From the NCBI GenBank assembly GCA_902619825.1, contig CACNFT010000004.1:1-64000 (forward strand): 64,000 nt of DNA, written 5' to 3'. How positions within the stretch are numbered: position 1 is the stretch's first letter; every line of letters begins with the position of its first letter. The translations under genes were made by a program, and so were the position numbers. Positions 44,824 through 53,032 of this stretch are shown here, one piece after another. The notes beneath the pieces are model-generated. The model had not been told where the DNA came from. It made no database searches and saw only the letters and a program-made list of their open reading frames with translations. The stretch is from an uncultured Candidatus Actinomarina sp. (lineage in GTDB: Bacteria; Actinomycetota; Acidimicrobiia; Actinomarinales; Actinomarinaceae).

Positions 44824-44972
44824 ACGAGTTTAAAGATAATTACAATGATTTAAAAAACAATACCAACACTGAAAACTCTAAACTTATCAGTTTTCTAATT
44901 TACGGTATAATTCTTGGAAGACTTTTAGAAAAATATAAAAAATTTAGAAAAAAAATGAAATTTAGAAAATGA
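44820..44972 (+). CDS. Small basic single-helix protein (50 aa)
   Basis: The ATG lies in an ATGA overlap with the previous gene. The 50-residue product has a polar N-terminus (MNEFKDNYNDLKNN), one hydrophobic segment (LISFLIYGIILGRLL, about 22-36) and a very basic tail (KYKKFRKKMKFRK). I recognise no family. Coupling to both neighbours by ATGA overlaps is the main support; the basic tail would sit on the cytoplasmic side of the membrane. Confidence 0.5.
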   Translation: MNEFKDNYNDLKNNTNTENSKLISFLIYGIILGRLLEKYKKFRKKMKFRK

Positions 44973-45058
44973 ATAAGTCATTACAGAAATTTGTTGCTGT
45001 TGCAATATCTGCTGGAGTTGTACTCTCAACAATTGCTTATTTTTTACTCTTACTTTGA
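44969..45058 (+). CDS. Small single-helix membrane peptide (29 aa)
   Basis: The ATG overlaps the preceding stop (ATGA). The peptide has a short polar start MNKSLQK and one hydrophobic helix to the C-terminus (VAVAISAGVVLSTIAYFLL). No family is recognised. It ends six bases before the trmI GTG. It is one of three very small membrane ORFs in a row. Confidence 0.42.
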   Translation: MNKSLQKFVAVAISAGVVLSTIAYFLLLL

Positions 45059-45064
45059 TACTAA

Positions 45065-45844
45065 GTGAGTCTTGATAACACTGTTGTAGTTCTTAAAAAT
45101 AATAAAAATAAACATTTAGCTGTTTTAAAAGATGATCAAGAGTTTGTAACACAAAACGGTGTAATAAAATTTAATGATATAAAAGAGTTACCATCCGTTA
45201 TAAATTCTTCTAATAACCATGAATATCATGTGTATATTCCATCATTCGAAGAGTTTATTTTACTTATGAAACGTGGACCACAGATTATATATCCAAAAGA
45301 TATTGGATCAATATTGATCGCTGGAAACATAAATAAGAATTCTAATATATTAGAAATTGGTACTGGTTCCGGAGCTTTAACACTTTATTTAAATTTAATT
45401 CTAGATAAAGAAAGCCAACTTTTTACCTTAGATGAAAGTAAAAGGAATCAAAGGAGAGCACAAAAAACAATTGAACGATTCTTAACTTCATCAAAAATCA
45501 ATAATAATTTCTTAAATGTAAATTATATAAATACTAATTTATCAAATTTTTCATTTAAAGATATTGCAGATGAAGTAGACACTATAATCACTGATATTCC
45601 TGAACCCTGGGAGTTTTTTATGAAAAATAAAATCGAAAAGAATTTAAATTGGGTATCTTATTTGCCATCAATTACACAAGTAGAGAAAATTGTCTTCAAA
45701 CTCAATGAACATAATTTTATAAACATCAAAATAATGGAAACTTTAAATCGTGAATGGATCGTGGATAAAAAAATTGTAAGACCAAAAAATGAAATGGTAG
45801 GTCATACAGGATTTGTGGTAAGTGCTAGGTTTTTGTCTAACTAG
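45065..45844 (+). CDS. trmI: tRNA (adenine-58-N1)-methyltransferase TrmI
   Basis: TrmI makes m1A58 in the T loop of tRNAs with AdoMet, as a tetramer. The 259-residue protein has MKRGPQIIYPKDIGSI (family linker), the AdoMet motif LEIGTGSGALTLYL and TDIPEPWEF, corresponding to the catalytic DxPxPW. The N-terminal small domain is present. In actinobacteria trmI precedes the Pup-proteasome genes; here it is followed by a ferredoxin on the other strand, overlapping by 8 bases, and then pafB. Confidence 0.92.
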   Translation: MSLDNTVVVLKNNKNKHLAVLKDDQEFVTQNGVIKFNDIKELPSVINSSNNHEYHVYIPSFEEFILLMKRGPQIIYPKDIGSILIAGNINKNSNILEIGTGSGALTLYLNLILDKESQLFTLDESKRNQRRAQKTIERFLTSSKINNNFLNVNYINTNLSNFSFKDIADEVDTIITDIPEPWEFFMKNKIEKNLNWVSYLPSITQVEKIVFKLNEHNFINIKIMETLNREWIVDKKIVRPKNEMVGHTGFVVSARFLSN

Positions 45845-46085
45845 GCTCGATCATTATGCATTCACCAGGGCATTCTTCTGCCGACTCTATAACAGCTTCC
45901 TCTTGTCCTTTTGGTACAACAGCTAAGCCTTCAGCACCACCAACATTCCCATCTTCCTCTGAGAAAATTTTGTCACCTTCTTTAACATAAAATAGTCCAT
46001 CATCTTTACCAACAAAAACGTCAGGACATATTTCTTCACAAAGGCCATCACCAGTGCATAGGTCTTGATCAATCCATACTTTCAT
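45837..46085 (-). CDS. Small ferredoxin, single Fe-S cluster
   Basis: This 82-residue acidic ferredoxin has CTGDGLCEEICPDVF and a C-terminal ECPGECI, giving C-x5-C-x3-CP...CP, the pattern of actinobacterial 3Fe-4S/4Fe-4S ferredoxins that donate electrons to P450s and other oxidoreductases. It is often found near trmI and the proteasome genes in actinobacteria. TATCAT seven bases before the ATG is close to the leaderless geometry. The partner enzyme is not visible here. Confidence 0.9.
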   Translation of the reverse strand: MKVWIDQDLCTGDGLCEEICPDVFVGKDDGLFYVKEGDKIFSEEDGNVGGAEGLAVVPKGQEEAVIESAEECPGECIMIEPS

Positions 46086-46175
46086 ATATTCAATGATACA
46101 TTAATTTTGCTATATACAAATACAAGAGTAAAAAAATAATATACAGAATTAAATAAAATAAGAGTAGGAAAACCT

Positions 46176-47006
46176 ATGAAGAATGTGTTCAAAAGATGTC
46201 TTAAATTATTAACTTTATTCTCTTTAAATAATGAAAATTTAACAACAAATTTTATTAAAGACAATGTAATTGAATACAGAGAATTAAGTGAATCTGCTTT
46301 TAAAAGATCATTTGAAAGAGATAAAGCTTTATTAAAGGACATGGGTTTTTTATTGGATTTTGAAAATGATAAATGGAAAATTAATGATGGATATAAATTA
46401 TCAGGCACTCAAATATTTGATGATATAAAAAATAACGAAGCTATCAATATTGATGATTTTATAAATACTTATCGCTTGATAAAACAGTTTTTTAAATCAG
46501 ATTATCAATTTAACAGTAGAAATATAAATATATCAAAAATAACTCAAGCTATAAATGAAAAAAGAAGAGTTTCGTTCAAATATAAAAGTTCTTTAAGAAA
46601 AGTATATCCTCTTGGTTTAAAACAATATGACAACCAATGGTATGTAGGAGCAAATGAACAGTCAAAGTTTAAGACATTTAAAATTGACAACATAGATGAT
46701 CTTAAACTTGGAACTAAACCTGACCTACATGATATCGAGTTAAAAACAATTAATTTTTCATGGGAAGAAAGTATTCAACCAATTTTCATTAATTTATCAA
46801 TATTAAAAGATCATTATATTGTTCAGAAAAATAGTTTTAAACATTCGTTAATTAAAAGCAATGACGATGGAAAAAAAATAAATATTGAAATTTCAACATA
46901 TGATATTCAAAAATTAATCGTTTTTATTTTGATCACAGACGCAAAAATAATACAAATGACTAGTAACGACAAAAAAAGGTTTTTGGAGTATTTAGATGAA
47001 AAATAA
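46176..47006 (+). CDS. pafB: PafB, WYL-domain transcriptional regulator
   Basis: PafB and PafC form a WYL-domain activator; in mycobacteria PafBC drives the LexA-independent DNA-damage response. The 276-residue protein has an N-terminal winged helix-turn-helix (KNVFKRCLKLLTLFSL; SAFKRSFERDKALLKDMGF), then the WYL domain with RRVSFKYKS, RKVYPLGLKQYDNQWYVGA and FKTFKIDNIDDL. It starts at ATG 46176 with an AGTAGGAAA ribosome site, so it is leadered. It overlaps pafC by 11 bases. No proteasome genes lie upstream. Confidence 0.86.
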   Translation: MKNVFKRCLKLLTLFSLNNENLTTNFIKDNVIEYRELSESAFKRSFERDKALLKDMGFLLDFENDKWKINDGYKLSGTQIFDDIKNNEAINIDDFINTYRLIKQFFKSDYQFNSRNINISKITQAINEKRRVSFKYKSSLRKVYPLGLKQYDNQWYVGANEQSKFKTFKIDNIDDLKLGTKPDLHDIELKTINFSWEESIQPIFINLSILKDHYIVQKNSFKHSLIKSNDDGKKINIEISTYDIQKLIVFILITDAKIIQMTSNDKKRFLEYLDEK

Positions 47007-47850
47007 ATTACAACTACAAGATTTCACATTTTTCATCAATATTTTAAAAGATAGTAACAAATGGAATATTGATGATTTGACTAAAAAGCTTGGCAAAGAT
47101 ATTGAAACAATTGTTTATATGCTTAATATTATGTCCGAGGTTTATTCAGTTAATGGTGAAAATTTTATTGATTTTGAGATTGATTCGTCTGAAAACGTTA
47201 TTTTTTTTGAATATTCATCTACATTTAAAGAATTGAATACAATAACCGATTTTGAATTGTTTAAAATCTATAATTTATTGAAAAGCAACCAAAATCTTAA
47301 TATTCAAAACATAAATAAAAAAGATTACAATAATTTTTTAAAAATCCTTGATATGTATTTTGATGAAAAGTCAAATATAGAATTTGAAGATAACCTTTCA
47401 ATACATTTACTAACAGATATAAATATAGAATATCTAAAAATCGGTTACGATTATTCTATAACATACTCTATTAAACCTATTTCCATTTCAAACAATCAAG
47501 ATGGAAATGTTTTAGAAGCAATTGATTTAATTGATAACAAAGTTAAAACTTTTTTAATTAATAGAATAATTGAGGTTAATGAATTAAATCTCATAAGTTC
47601 AAGTAATAAAGAAAAAATCAATTCGATAGAAGTAAAATTCAAATACAAAAACGAAAATTTTTCAAATAAGTTAGATAAAGATAATACCTTTTTTAAAGAT
47701 GGATTGTGTATTTACACATTTAGAGATTTTAATGTAGCATTAGAGTTTTTCTTTGAGCATTTTCAAGAACTACAAATTGTTTCACCAAATAAATTAAAAA
47801 TTGAATTCAACAAAAGAATTAATAATTTAGTAGATATGATAAATTTATGA
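46996..47850 (+). CDS. pafC: PafC, WYL-domain transcriptional regulator
   Basis: This 284-residue protein is the second half of the PafBC pair: a helix-turn-helix-like N-terminus (DSNKWNIDDLTKKLGKDIETI) and a divergent WYL region (NIEYLKIGYDYSITYSIKPISI; FLINRIIEVNELNLI). Sequence similarity is weak by eye and the call depends strongly on the pafB-pafC-tatA-tatC order. It is very AT-rich and Asn/Lys-rich. It is coupled to pafB and its stop overlaps the next ORF (ATGA). Confidence 0.78.
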   Translation: MKNKLQLQDFTFFINILKDSNKWNIDDLTKKLGKDIETIVYMLNIMSEVYSVNGENFIDFEIDSSENVIFFEYSSTFKELNTITDFELFKIYNLLKSNQNLNIQNINKKDYNNFLKILDMYFDEKSNIEFEDNLSIHLLTDINIEYLKIGYDYSITYSIKPISISNNQDGNVLEAIDLIDNKVKTFLINRIIEVNELNLISSSNKEKINSIEVKFKYKNENFSNKLDKDNTFFKDGLCIYTFRDFNVALEFFFEHFQELQIVSPNKLKIEFNKRINNLVDMINL

Positions 47851-48023
47851 GTCTTACTGAACTTTTGATTATATTATTTATCTCCTTGGGGATAGTTGAT
47901 AAAAAACGTATAAAAAAACTTATGGACACATTTCAGAATTTCAACGAAGGTCCAACTCGAAAAGTAATTGGTGATTCTAGCTTAAATCAAAAATGGGAAT
48001 GGATAGAGAACGAAGAAGAATGA
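47847..48023 (+). CDS. tatA: TatA-like small protein (58 aa), degenerate
   Basis: The ORF is joined to both pafC and tatC by ATGA overlaps, exactly where actinobacteria have tatA. The 58 residues start MSLTELLIILFISLGIVDKK, a hydrophobic segment of about 14 residues, followed by a possible amphipathic helix (RIKKLMDTFQNF) and a polar tail ending WEWIENEEE. This is TatA topology, but the hinge motif FG-x-KKLP is replaced by LGIVDKKRI and the helix is short. It could be a diverged TatA or an unrelated peptide kept for coupling. Confidence 0.5.
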   Translation: MSLTELLIILFISLGIVDKKRIKKLMDTFQNFNEGPTRKVIGDSSLNQKWEWIENEEE

Positions 48024-48718
48024 AGAAACCTTTTTTTGATCACCTTAAAGAACTTAATACTAGAATCTTATTTTCTCTGTTATTAATTCTTATATTTGGA
48101 ATTTATGTATATATTGAGTATCACTTCTTTGTTGAAATTCTCAATAAACCATTAATTGATGCTGGATACGATCAGTCAAATATATTTGCACTAACTATTT
48201 ATGAAGGGTTTCAAGTAAAAATTACAAATGTTTTTTTAATTTCACTAATTTTATTGCTTCCACTTACTTTGTTAAATCTTGGTGTTTTTCTAAAACCCGC
48301 ATTAGTAGATTTATCATGGCTATCCTTTATTTTTTACAATATATTTTTTACTATTTTTTACTATTTAGGAATATACTCGGCATTGAATCTTGGTTCATAT
48401 GGCATTGAATTTCTACTTTCATTTAATGAAAATGAAGTCATTCTGAGATCGCAAAATTATTATCAATTCATTACAAGAGTTGCTCTTTTATTTGCAATTA
48501 CTTTTCAACTTCCTCTTGTTACATTATTTCTTTTAAATAAAAGAATATTAAATATTCAATTACTTACAGAAAACAGAGCTGAACTATTTATATTCATATT
48601 AATAATTTCTGCAATTGTTACACCCACAGGTGATCCCGTTAGTTTGTTTGTTTTCACGATACCTTTATATGTACTCATGGAAATTACTATTTTTATACAT
48701 AAAAAAAGTTCAAAGTGA
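48020..48718 (+). CDS. tatC: TatC, twin-arginine translocase subunit
   Basis: TatC recognises twin-arginine signal peptides of folded proteins for export. From the ATG at 48020, inside the preceding stop (ATGA), the protein has 232 residues and six hydrophobic helices. The family N-terminus is clear: KKPFFDHLKELNTRILFSL (family HLxELRxRL). A PLTLLNLGVFLKPAL block matches the helix 3 region and AIVTPTGDPVSLFVFTIPLYVLMEI (core TPTGDPVSLFVFTIPLYVLM) the C-terminal motif TPxxDpxsq. A longer frame from 47993 is possible but less likely. Confidence 0.93.
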   Translation: MKKPFFDHLKELNTRILFSLLLILIFGIYVYIEYHFFVEILNKPLIDAGYDQSNIFALTIYEGFQVKITNVFLISLILLLPLTLLNLGVFLKPALVDLSWLSFIFYNIFFTIFYYLGIYSALNLGSYGIEFLLSFNENEVILRSQNYYQFITRVALLFAITFQLPLVTLFLLNKRILNIQLLTENRAELFIFILIISAIVTPTGDPVSLFVFTIPLYVLMEITIFIHKKSSK

Positions 48719-50580
48719 AATTTGAGCTTGATAATTTTCAAAAACAAGCAATCAAATCATTATTAGATGGTCTGAATGTTTTAGTTACAGCTCCAACAGG
48801 TTCTGGTAAAACATTAATTGCAGAAAAAGGCATTGAAAAATACATTGAAGATGGAAAAAAAGTCATTTATACGACGCCAATCAAAGCATTATCTAATCAA
48901 AAATTTAATGATTTTCAAAATGAAGGAATTGACACGGGCTTATTAACAGGAGATAGAAATGAAAACCCCAACGCTAATTTAATAATTGCAACTACTGAGA
49001 TTTTAAGAAATATGATATTTTCTGAGGACGAACGGATAAATGAAATTGGTTTAGTAATTTTAGATGAAGTTCATTATCTAGCAGACAAAGAAAGGGGTGC
49101 GACTTGGGAAGAAATTATCATTCATTTACCAAAAAAAATAAAAATTCTTGGTTTATCCGCAACAATAGGTAATGAGAATGAGTTTTTAAGTTGGATTGTT
49201 TCACAAAGAGGTCCAACCGATTTAATAAAATCAAACATAAGGCCTGTTCCTCTAGAAATTTCATTAGTTACTGCAACACAGAATGATGATCAAATAACAA
49301 CAATCAAATCAACAAAAGATAAAAAAAATAAACGAATTTTTCAATTTGATAAAAAATATAGAAAATTTAAAAAACCAACACTTTCAAACCAATTAGAATT
49401 CATATCTTTAAAAAATTCAACACCCTCGATATTTTTCTTTTTTTCAAGGGATAAGGTTGAAAGCAAAGCTAGACATGCATCAAACTTAATTGGAAAAACA
49501 ACTGACAACCATGACTTAAAATTGTTATTCGATTCTGTTTTTGGGGATCTAACAATTGAAGAATTTAATCTATTAAATTTAGATGAACTTTTTTGGATGT
49601 GGTCAAGAAGAATTGGTTTTCATCATGCTGGACTGGCACCAATTGTCAAAGAATTTGTAGAACATTTATTTATTAATAGATATATTGATATTTTATTTGC
49701 TACTGAGACACTTTCTTTAGGAATAAATATGCCGGCTAAATCAATTATGATTGACTCATCTTTTAAATATGACGGTATAAGAACTAGATTGATTTCAAAG
49801 TCAGAATTTTTACAATTAACTGGTCGAGCAGGAAGAAGAGGTATAGATAATAAGGGCTTTGCTTTCATTAATTACGACAGGAGGATTGAAAATAATTGGT
49901 TTAATGATTTATTTAATTTAAAGCCAAATAAATTAATTTCTTCATATTCAAATTCATATGGATCTGTATTAAATCTTAAAAATAAATATGGTGAACATGA
50001 AGGATTAGAGATGATAAAAAAAAGTTTTTATTCTTATCAAAACAAAATTAATGATAAATCATTAGAAAAAAATTTTAGAGCAAAAATTTCAGTTTTAAAT
50101 GATCTTGGTTATTTTACAGAATCCAAAAAAAATAAACTCCTAACTGAAACTTATCGTGATAGTTTTCTAATTGGGATAGAGTTGTTGGATAAACTAGATG
50201 ATATTGAATTTTGTCTAATGTTTTTATCTTCCGGTATATCAAATCAAAAGTATGAAATACCAATTCACAAAAAGCAAAGTAAATTGTTGAGTAAATTTTT
50301 GATTACTCAAGAAACGGTCAACATTCTTGAAAGTAAGCACAATGTTAAAAATAAGACTAAGTTAGATGTTTCATGGTTTAGTATTTTTAGTGAATACATA
50401 AAATCAAATAATATCGAATATACAATTAGCAAATTTAATATTACGTTAGGAGATTTTATAAAGGCATCAAGAGAAGCAGCAGAAATATCACAGAAAGTTT
50501 CATTAATTTATGGAAATGATAATTTTGATTTTATTTCAGATAAATTTAGAAATAATATTATTCAAAAATCGATGTTGTGA
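48715..50580 (+). CDS. Ski2/HelY-like DEAD-box helicase (short)
   Basis: This superfamily 2 RNA helicase matches the HelY family that follows tatC in actinobacteria. The 621-residue protein has NFQKQAIKSLLDG (Q-like motif), P-loop TAPTGSGKT, LDEVHYLADKERG (motif II DEVH), LSATIGN (motif III), and FATETLSLGINMP with QLTGRAGRRG (motifs V and VI). HelY proteins are usually about 900 residues; the C-terminal DSHCT region is missing. It starts at GTG in a GTGA overlap with tatC and ends in a similar overlap with the kinase gene. Confidence 0.88.
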   Translation: MKFELDNFQKQAIKSLLDGLNVLVTAPTGSGKTLIAEKGIEKYIEDGKKVIYTTPIKALSNQKFNDFQNEGIDTGLLTGDRNENPNANLIIATTEILRNMIFSEDERINEIGLVILDEVHYLADKERGATWEEIIIHLPKKIKILGLSATIGNENEFLSWIVSQRGPTDLIKSNIRPVPLEISLVTATQNDDQITTIKSTKDKKNKRIFQFDKKYRKFKKPTLSNQLEFISLKNSTPSIFFFFSRDKVESKARHASNLIGKTTDNHDLKLLFDSVFGDLTIEEFNLLNLDELFWMWSRRIGFHHAGLAPIVKEFVEHLFINRYIDILFATETLSLGINMPAKSIMIDSSFKYDGIRTRLISKSEFLQLTGRAGRRGIDNKGFAFINYDRRIENNWFNDLFNLKPNKLISSYSNSYGSVLNLKNKYGEHEGLEMIKKSFYSYQNKINDKSLEKNFRAKISVLNDLGYFTESKKNKLLTETYRDSFLIGIELLDKLDDIEFCLMFLSSGISNQKYEIPIHKKQSKLLSKFLITQETVNILESKHNVKNKTKLDVSWFSIFSEYIKSNNIEYTISKFNITLGDFIKASREAAEISQKVSLIYGNDNFDFISDKFRNNIIQKSML

Positions 50581-51449
50581 AAAAAATAGTAGTAATCCAT
50601 AATAAAAATTCCAGAGGTAAAAAACTAACGCGTCTAGATTTGCAAAAGATTTTTGATAAAAATCAATTAAATTGTGATATTTATCAAACAAAGCAATCTA
50701 AAGAAGTAGAAGTAATTATTAAAAAATATATTGACGATGATGTTATTTTTTGTGCTGTTGGAGGTGATGGAACGCTTAGTAATTTGATCGATGTACTTTT
50801 AAAAAACAATATAGCTAATCCAGAAGTGGCATGCCTTCCTTCGGGTAGTGGTTCGGATTTTATGAGAACTTTTGCTTTTCCAAAAACTATCAATGAAGGC
50901 GTAGAAAGACTTAAAACGAACCAAGATTACAAAATAGATGTTGCATATATAAAATCAGAAAATAAATCCAGACATTTTGTAAATGTATTGAATTTTGGTT
51001 TTTTAGCTGACACAGTTAAAACTAGCGAGGCACTCCCAAGAGTTTTTAAAAGATTTAGATATCCAATTAGTTTTTGGATTAAATTGCTTCCTGCAAAGAG
51101 TGACATATTTGAAATAAGCAATGATTCGTATGAATTCAGAGATATCGCCTTTAATATCTCAATTTGTAATGGACAATACTTTGGTGGTGGTTGGAACATT
51201 TCTCCTAAATCAAGCTTGCAAGATGGATTGTTAAATACTCAAATATTTAAAGTTACAAAGACTAAAGCTATGAAATTATTCTTTTTAGCAAAGAAAGGCC
51301 TACATTTAACGGATCCCGATGTGATATTGAAAAGAATGAATAAGATTTCTCTAAAATCTAGAAGTCCCATTGAAGTTGATGGTGATTATTTTGATAATGG
51401 TCCTGCTGAGATTATTGTTAAAAAACAAGCTATACTTCTCAAAATTTAG
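50577..51449 (+). CDS. Diacylglycerol/lipid kinase family protein
   Basis: This is a DAGK-catalytic-domain (LCB5/YegS-like) lipid kinase, which would phosphorylate diacylglycerol or a related lipid. The 290 residues show the nucleotide loop AVGGDGTLSNLIDVL near 60-75, LPSGSGSDFMRTF (substrate/ATP loop, family GTxNDfar) and the C-terminal VDGDYF. It starts at GTG 50577 in a GTGA overlap with the helicase. The lipid substrate is not known. Confidence 0.9.
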   Translation: MKKIVVIHNKNSRGKKLTRLDLQKIFDKNQLNCDIYQTKQSKEVEVIIKKYIDDDVIFCAVGGDGTLSNLIDVLLKNNIANPEVACLPSGSGSDFMRTFAFPKTINEGVERLKTNQDYKIDVAYIKSENKSRHFVNVLNFGFLADTVKTSEALPRVFKRFRYPISFWIKLLPAKSDIFEISNDSYEFRDIAFNISICNGQYFGGGWNISPKSSLQDGLLNTQIFKVTKTKAMKLFFLAKKGLHLTDPDVILKRMNKISLKSRSPIEVDGDYFDNGPAEIIVKKQAILLKI

Positions 51450-51479
51450 TATTATTCATACAGAAATTTAAGGACAACG

Positions 51480-51839
51480 ATGGCAGATAAAGAGATCGAA
51501 GAAATAGAAGAGCCTACTTTGGAGGATCTTGAGGAAGATTTAGATGAATCTGAAGCTCCTCAAGAAGAAGAAGAGAAAGAAGAAGTAGAAACAGAGTCTT
51601 TAGAAGCTAGGGTAGAAACAGAGAAAAAAAAGGCTGTTGATGACAATGATGAAGCAGAAGGATCATTCATGTCTGTTGATGCTGCGGAAAAAAGGAATGT
51701 TAAAAGCTCAGATCTTAAATTAGACGAAACTGTAGAAGACATTCAAGAAGATGAATTTACATGTTCTATTTGTTTCTTGGTACTAAAAAATACACAGTTA
51801 GCTAAACCACGGGCAAAGGTTTGTCACGACTGTGCATGA
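51480..51839 (+). CDS. DUF4193 family protein
   Basis: DUF4193 proteins are small, very acidic proteins restricted to actinobacteria, with unknown function. The 119-residue protein has a Glu-rich N-terminal region (about 1-60), a middle with SVDAAEKRNV and the diagnostic C-terminus EDEFTCSICFLVLKNTQL...VCHDCA, with a CxxC-CxxC zinc ribbon. The family member is longer than usual because of the acidic N-terminus. An AAGGA ribosome site lies eight bases before the ATG, with a possible -10 TATTAT near 51449-51454. The end overlaps the GNAT gene by 8 bases. Confidence 0.88.
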   Translation: MADKEIEEIEEPTLEDLEEDLDESEAPQEEEEKEEVETESLEARVETEKKKAVDDNDEAEGSFMSVDAAEKRNVKSSDLKLDETVEDIQEDEFTCSICFLVLKNTQLAKPRAKVCHDCA

Positions 51840-52296
51840 AAAAACATTTCAAGATTTTGGAATAGATTTTGAAATAGAGCAACAAGAAAACTCACCAGTT
51901 GCACTTCAAAATTTATTTAACAAAGAAATTCAAAATATTGACAGTGTTTTATTTGATTATTATCAAAAAATATCAGAAAACTTTGATTCGTACTATTTTG
52001 TTTTAAAAACTTTTCAAAAGGGTAATTCCAATATTGTTGGCTATGCAAGAATTGTAGAGGCTGATTTCTATTGGAATGTATACGAATTGTTTATTAAAGA
52101 TAATTTTAGAGAACTTGGTTTAGGTACAAAACTTTTTGAATACATTGCTGATAATGCAAATATGAAAAATTTGGAAGTTAGATCATTTGCCTTACCAAGT
52201 GATAGACAAGCAAAAAATTTTTATGAAAGTAATGCAATTACAGCGAAAGTTCTAATAATGGAAAAGAAACGTGAAAATAATCGCTACAGACCTTGA
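51832..52296 (+). CDS. GNAT-family N-acetyltransferase
   Basis: This is a 154-residue acetyl-CoA-dependent acetyltransferase of the GNAT fold. The acetyl-CoA loop is DNFRELGLGTKLFEYIADNA near residues 88-107 (family motif A, R/Q-x-x-G-x-G/A), preceded by strand YELFIKD and followed by LEVRSFALPSDRQAKNFYES. The substrate is unknown. It starts at GTG 51832 within the DUF4193 end and overlaps the HAD gene by 26 bases, so these genes form a chain. Confidence 0.86.
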   Translation: MHEKTFQDFGIDFEIEQQENSPVALQNLFNKEIQNIDSVLFDYYQKISENFDSYYFVLKTFQKGNSNIVGYARIVEADFYWNVYELFIKDNFRELGLGTKLFEYIADNANMKNLEVRSFALPSDRQAKNFYESNAITAKVLIMEKKRENNRYRP

Positions 52297-53032
52297 TGGA
52301 ACTATTTATCTTCAATCAAAAATTATTCCTGGAGTAAAAGATTCTATTCACGAAGCTAAAAATAATAATTTTAGAATTATTTTCATAACAAACAACAGTT
52401 CAGAGACTCCCTATCAAATAAAAAATAAATTAGAAAATATGCTTTCTAATGAAATACATCTTAATGATATTGTCAGCCCATTAGTAATTTTAAAAGACTA
52501 TCTAAAGAATTTTGATAAAAAAATTTATGTGCATGGTTCATACAATTTACAAAAATATGTAAAGACGATTACAACGGAACTCTTTCCAATTGATAAATCA
52601 GAAATTATCCTTATAGGAAGAACAGATTCATTTTCACGACATGACGTCGAAATTATTGCGGATGCTTTTAACAGAGGTGTTGATGTTATTGCTATGAATA
52701 AAGATCTTACTTTTCCAATTAACGATCATGAATTTAAAGATGGCAATGGTGCGATAGTACGGGAAATTGAAAACTTAGTTGGATCAAGTATTAACTCTTT
52801 TGGAAAGCCAGATTCCTTTTATTCAGAGTATTTGTTGAAACAATTCCCTCAGATTTTTGCTGTTATTGGAGATAGAGTTGACACAGATATATTACTTGCA
52901 AAAGATATTGATGCTAAATCTTATCTTGTTGACTCTTCAATAAAAAACTATTTGGATGAAGATATAGCAGATTTTAAGTTCGATACTTTTTCACAGAGTG
53001 TATCTTCTATAATTAAAAATTCTAAGAACTAA
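52271..53032 (+). CDS. HAD-superfamily phosphatase, NagD/PGP type (HAD-IIA)
   Basis: The 253-residue protein is a HAD-IIA phosphatase. Motif I is ATDLDGTIYLQSKIIPGV with the nucleophile Asp, motif II is FITNNSS, the cap region contains GRTDSFSRHDVEII and motif III/IV is VIGDRVDTDILLA. Family members act on nucleotides, sugar phosphates, or phosphoglycolate; it cannot be narrowed. It starts at GTG 52271 inside the GNAT gene, and its last 42 bases overlap the rhomboid gene on the opposite strand, the longest convergent overlap here. Confidence 0.9.
   Translation: MKIIATDLDGTIYLQSKIIPGVKDSIHEAKNNNFRIIFITNNSSETPYQIKNKLENMLSNEIHLNDIVSPLVILKDYLKNFDKKIYVHGSYNLQKYVKTITTELFPIDKSEIILIGRTDSFSRHDVEIIADAFNRGVDVIAMNKDLTFPINDHEFKDGNGAIVREIENLVGSSINSFGKPDSFYSEYLLKQFPQIFAVIGDRVDTDILLAKDIDAKSYLVDSSIKNYLDEDIADFKFDTFSQSVSSIIKNSKN

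Noticed and set aside
46082-46408. Antisense frame across the start of pafB
   Set aside because: It overlaps the pafB helix-turn-helix and the pafB promoter region and has only Leu/Phe/Ser-rich low-complexity sequence.
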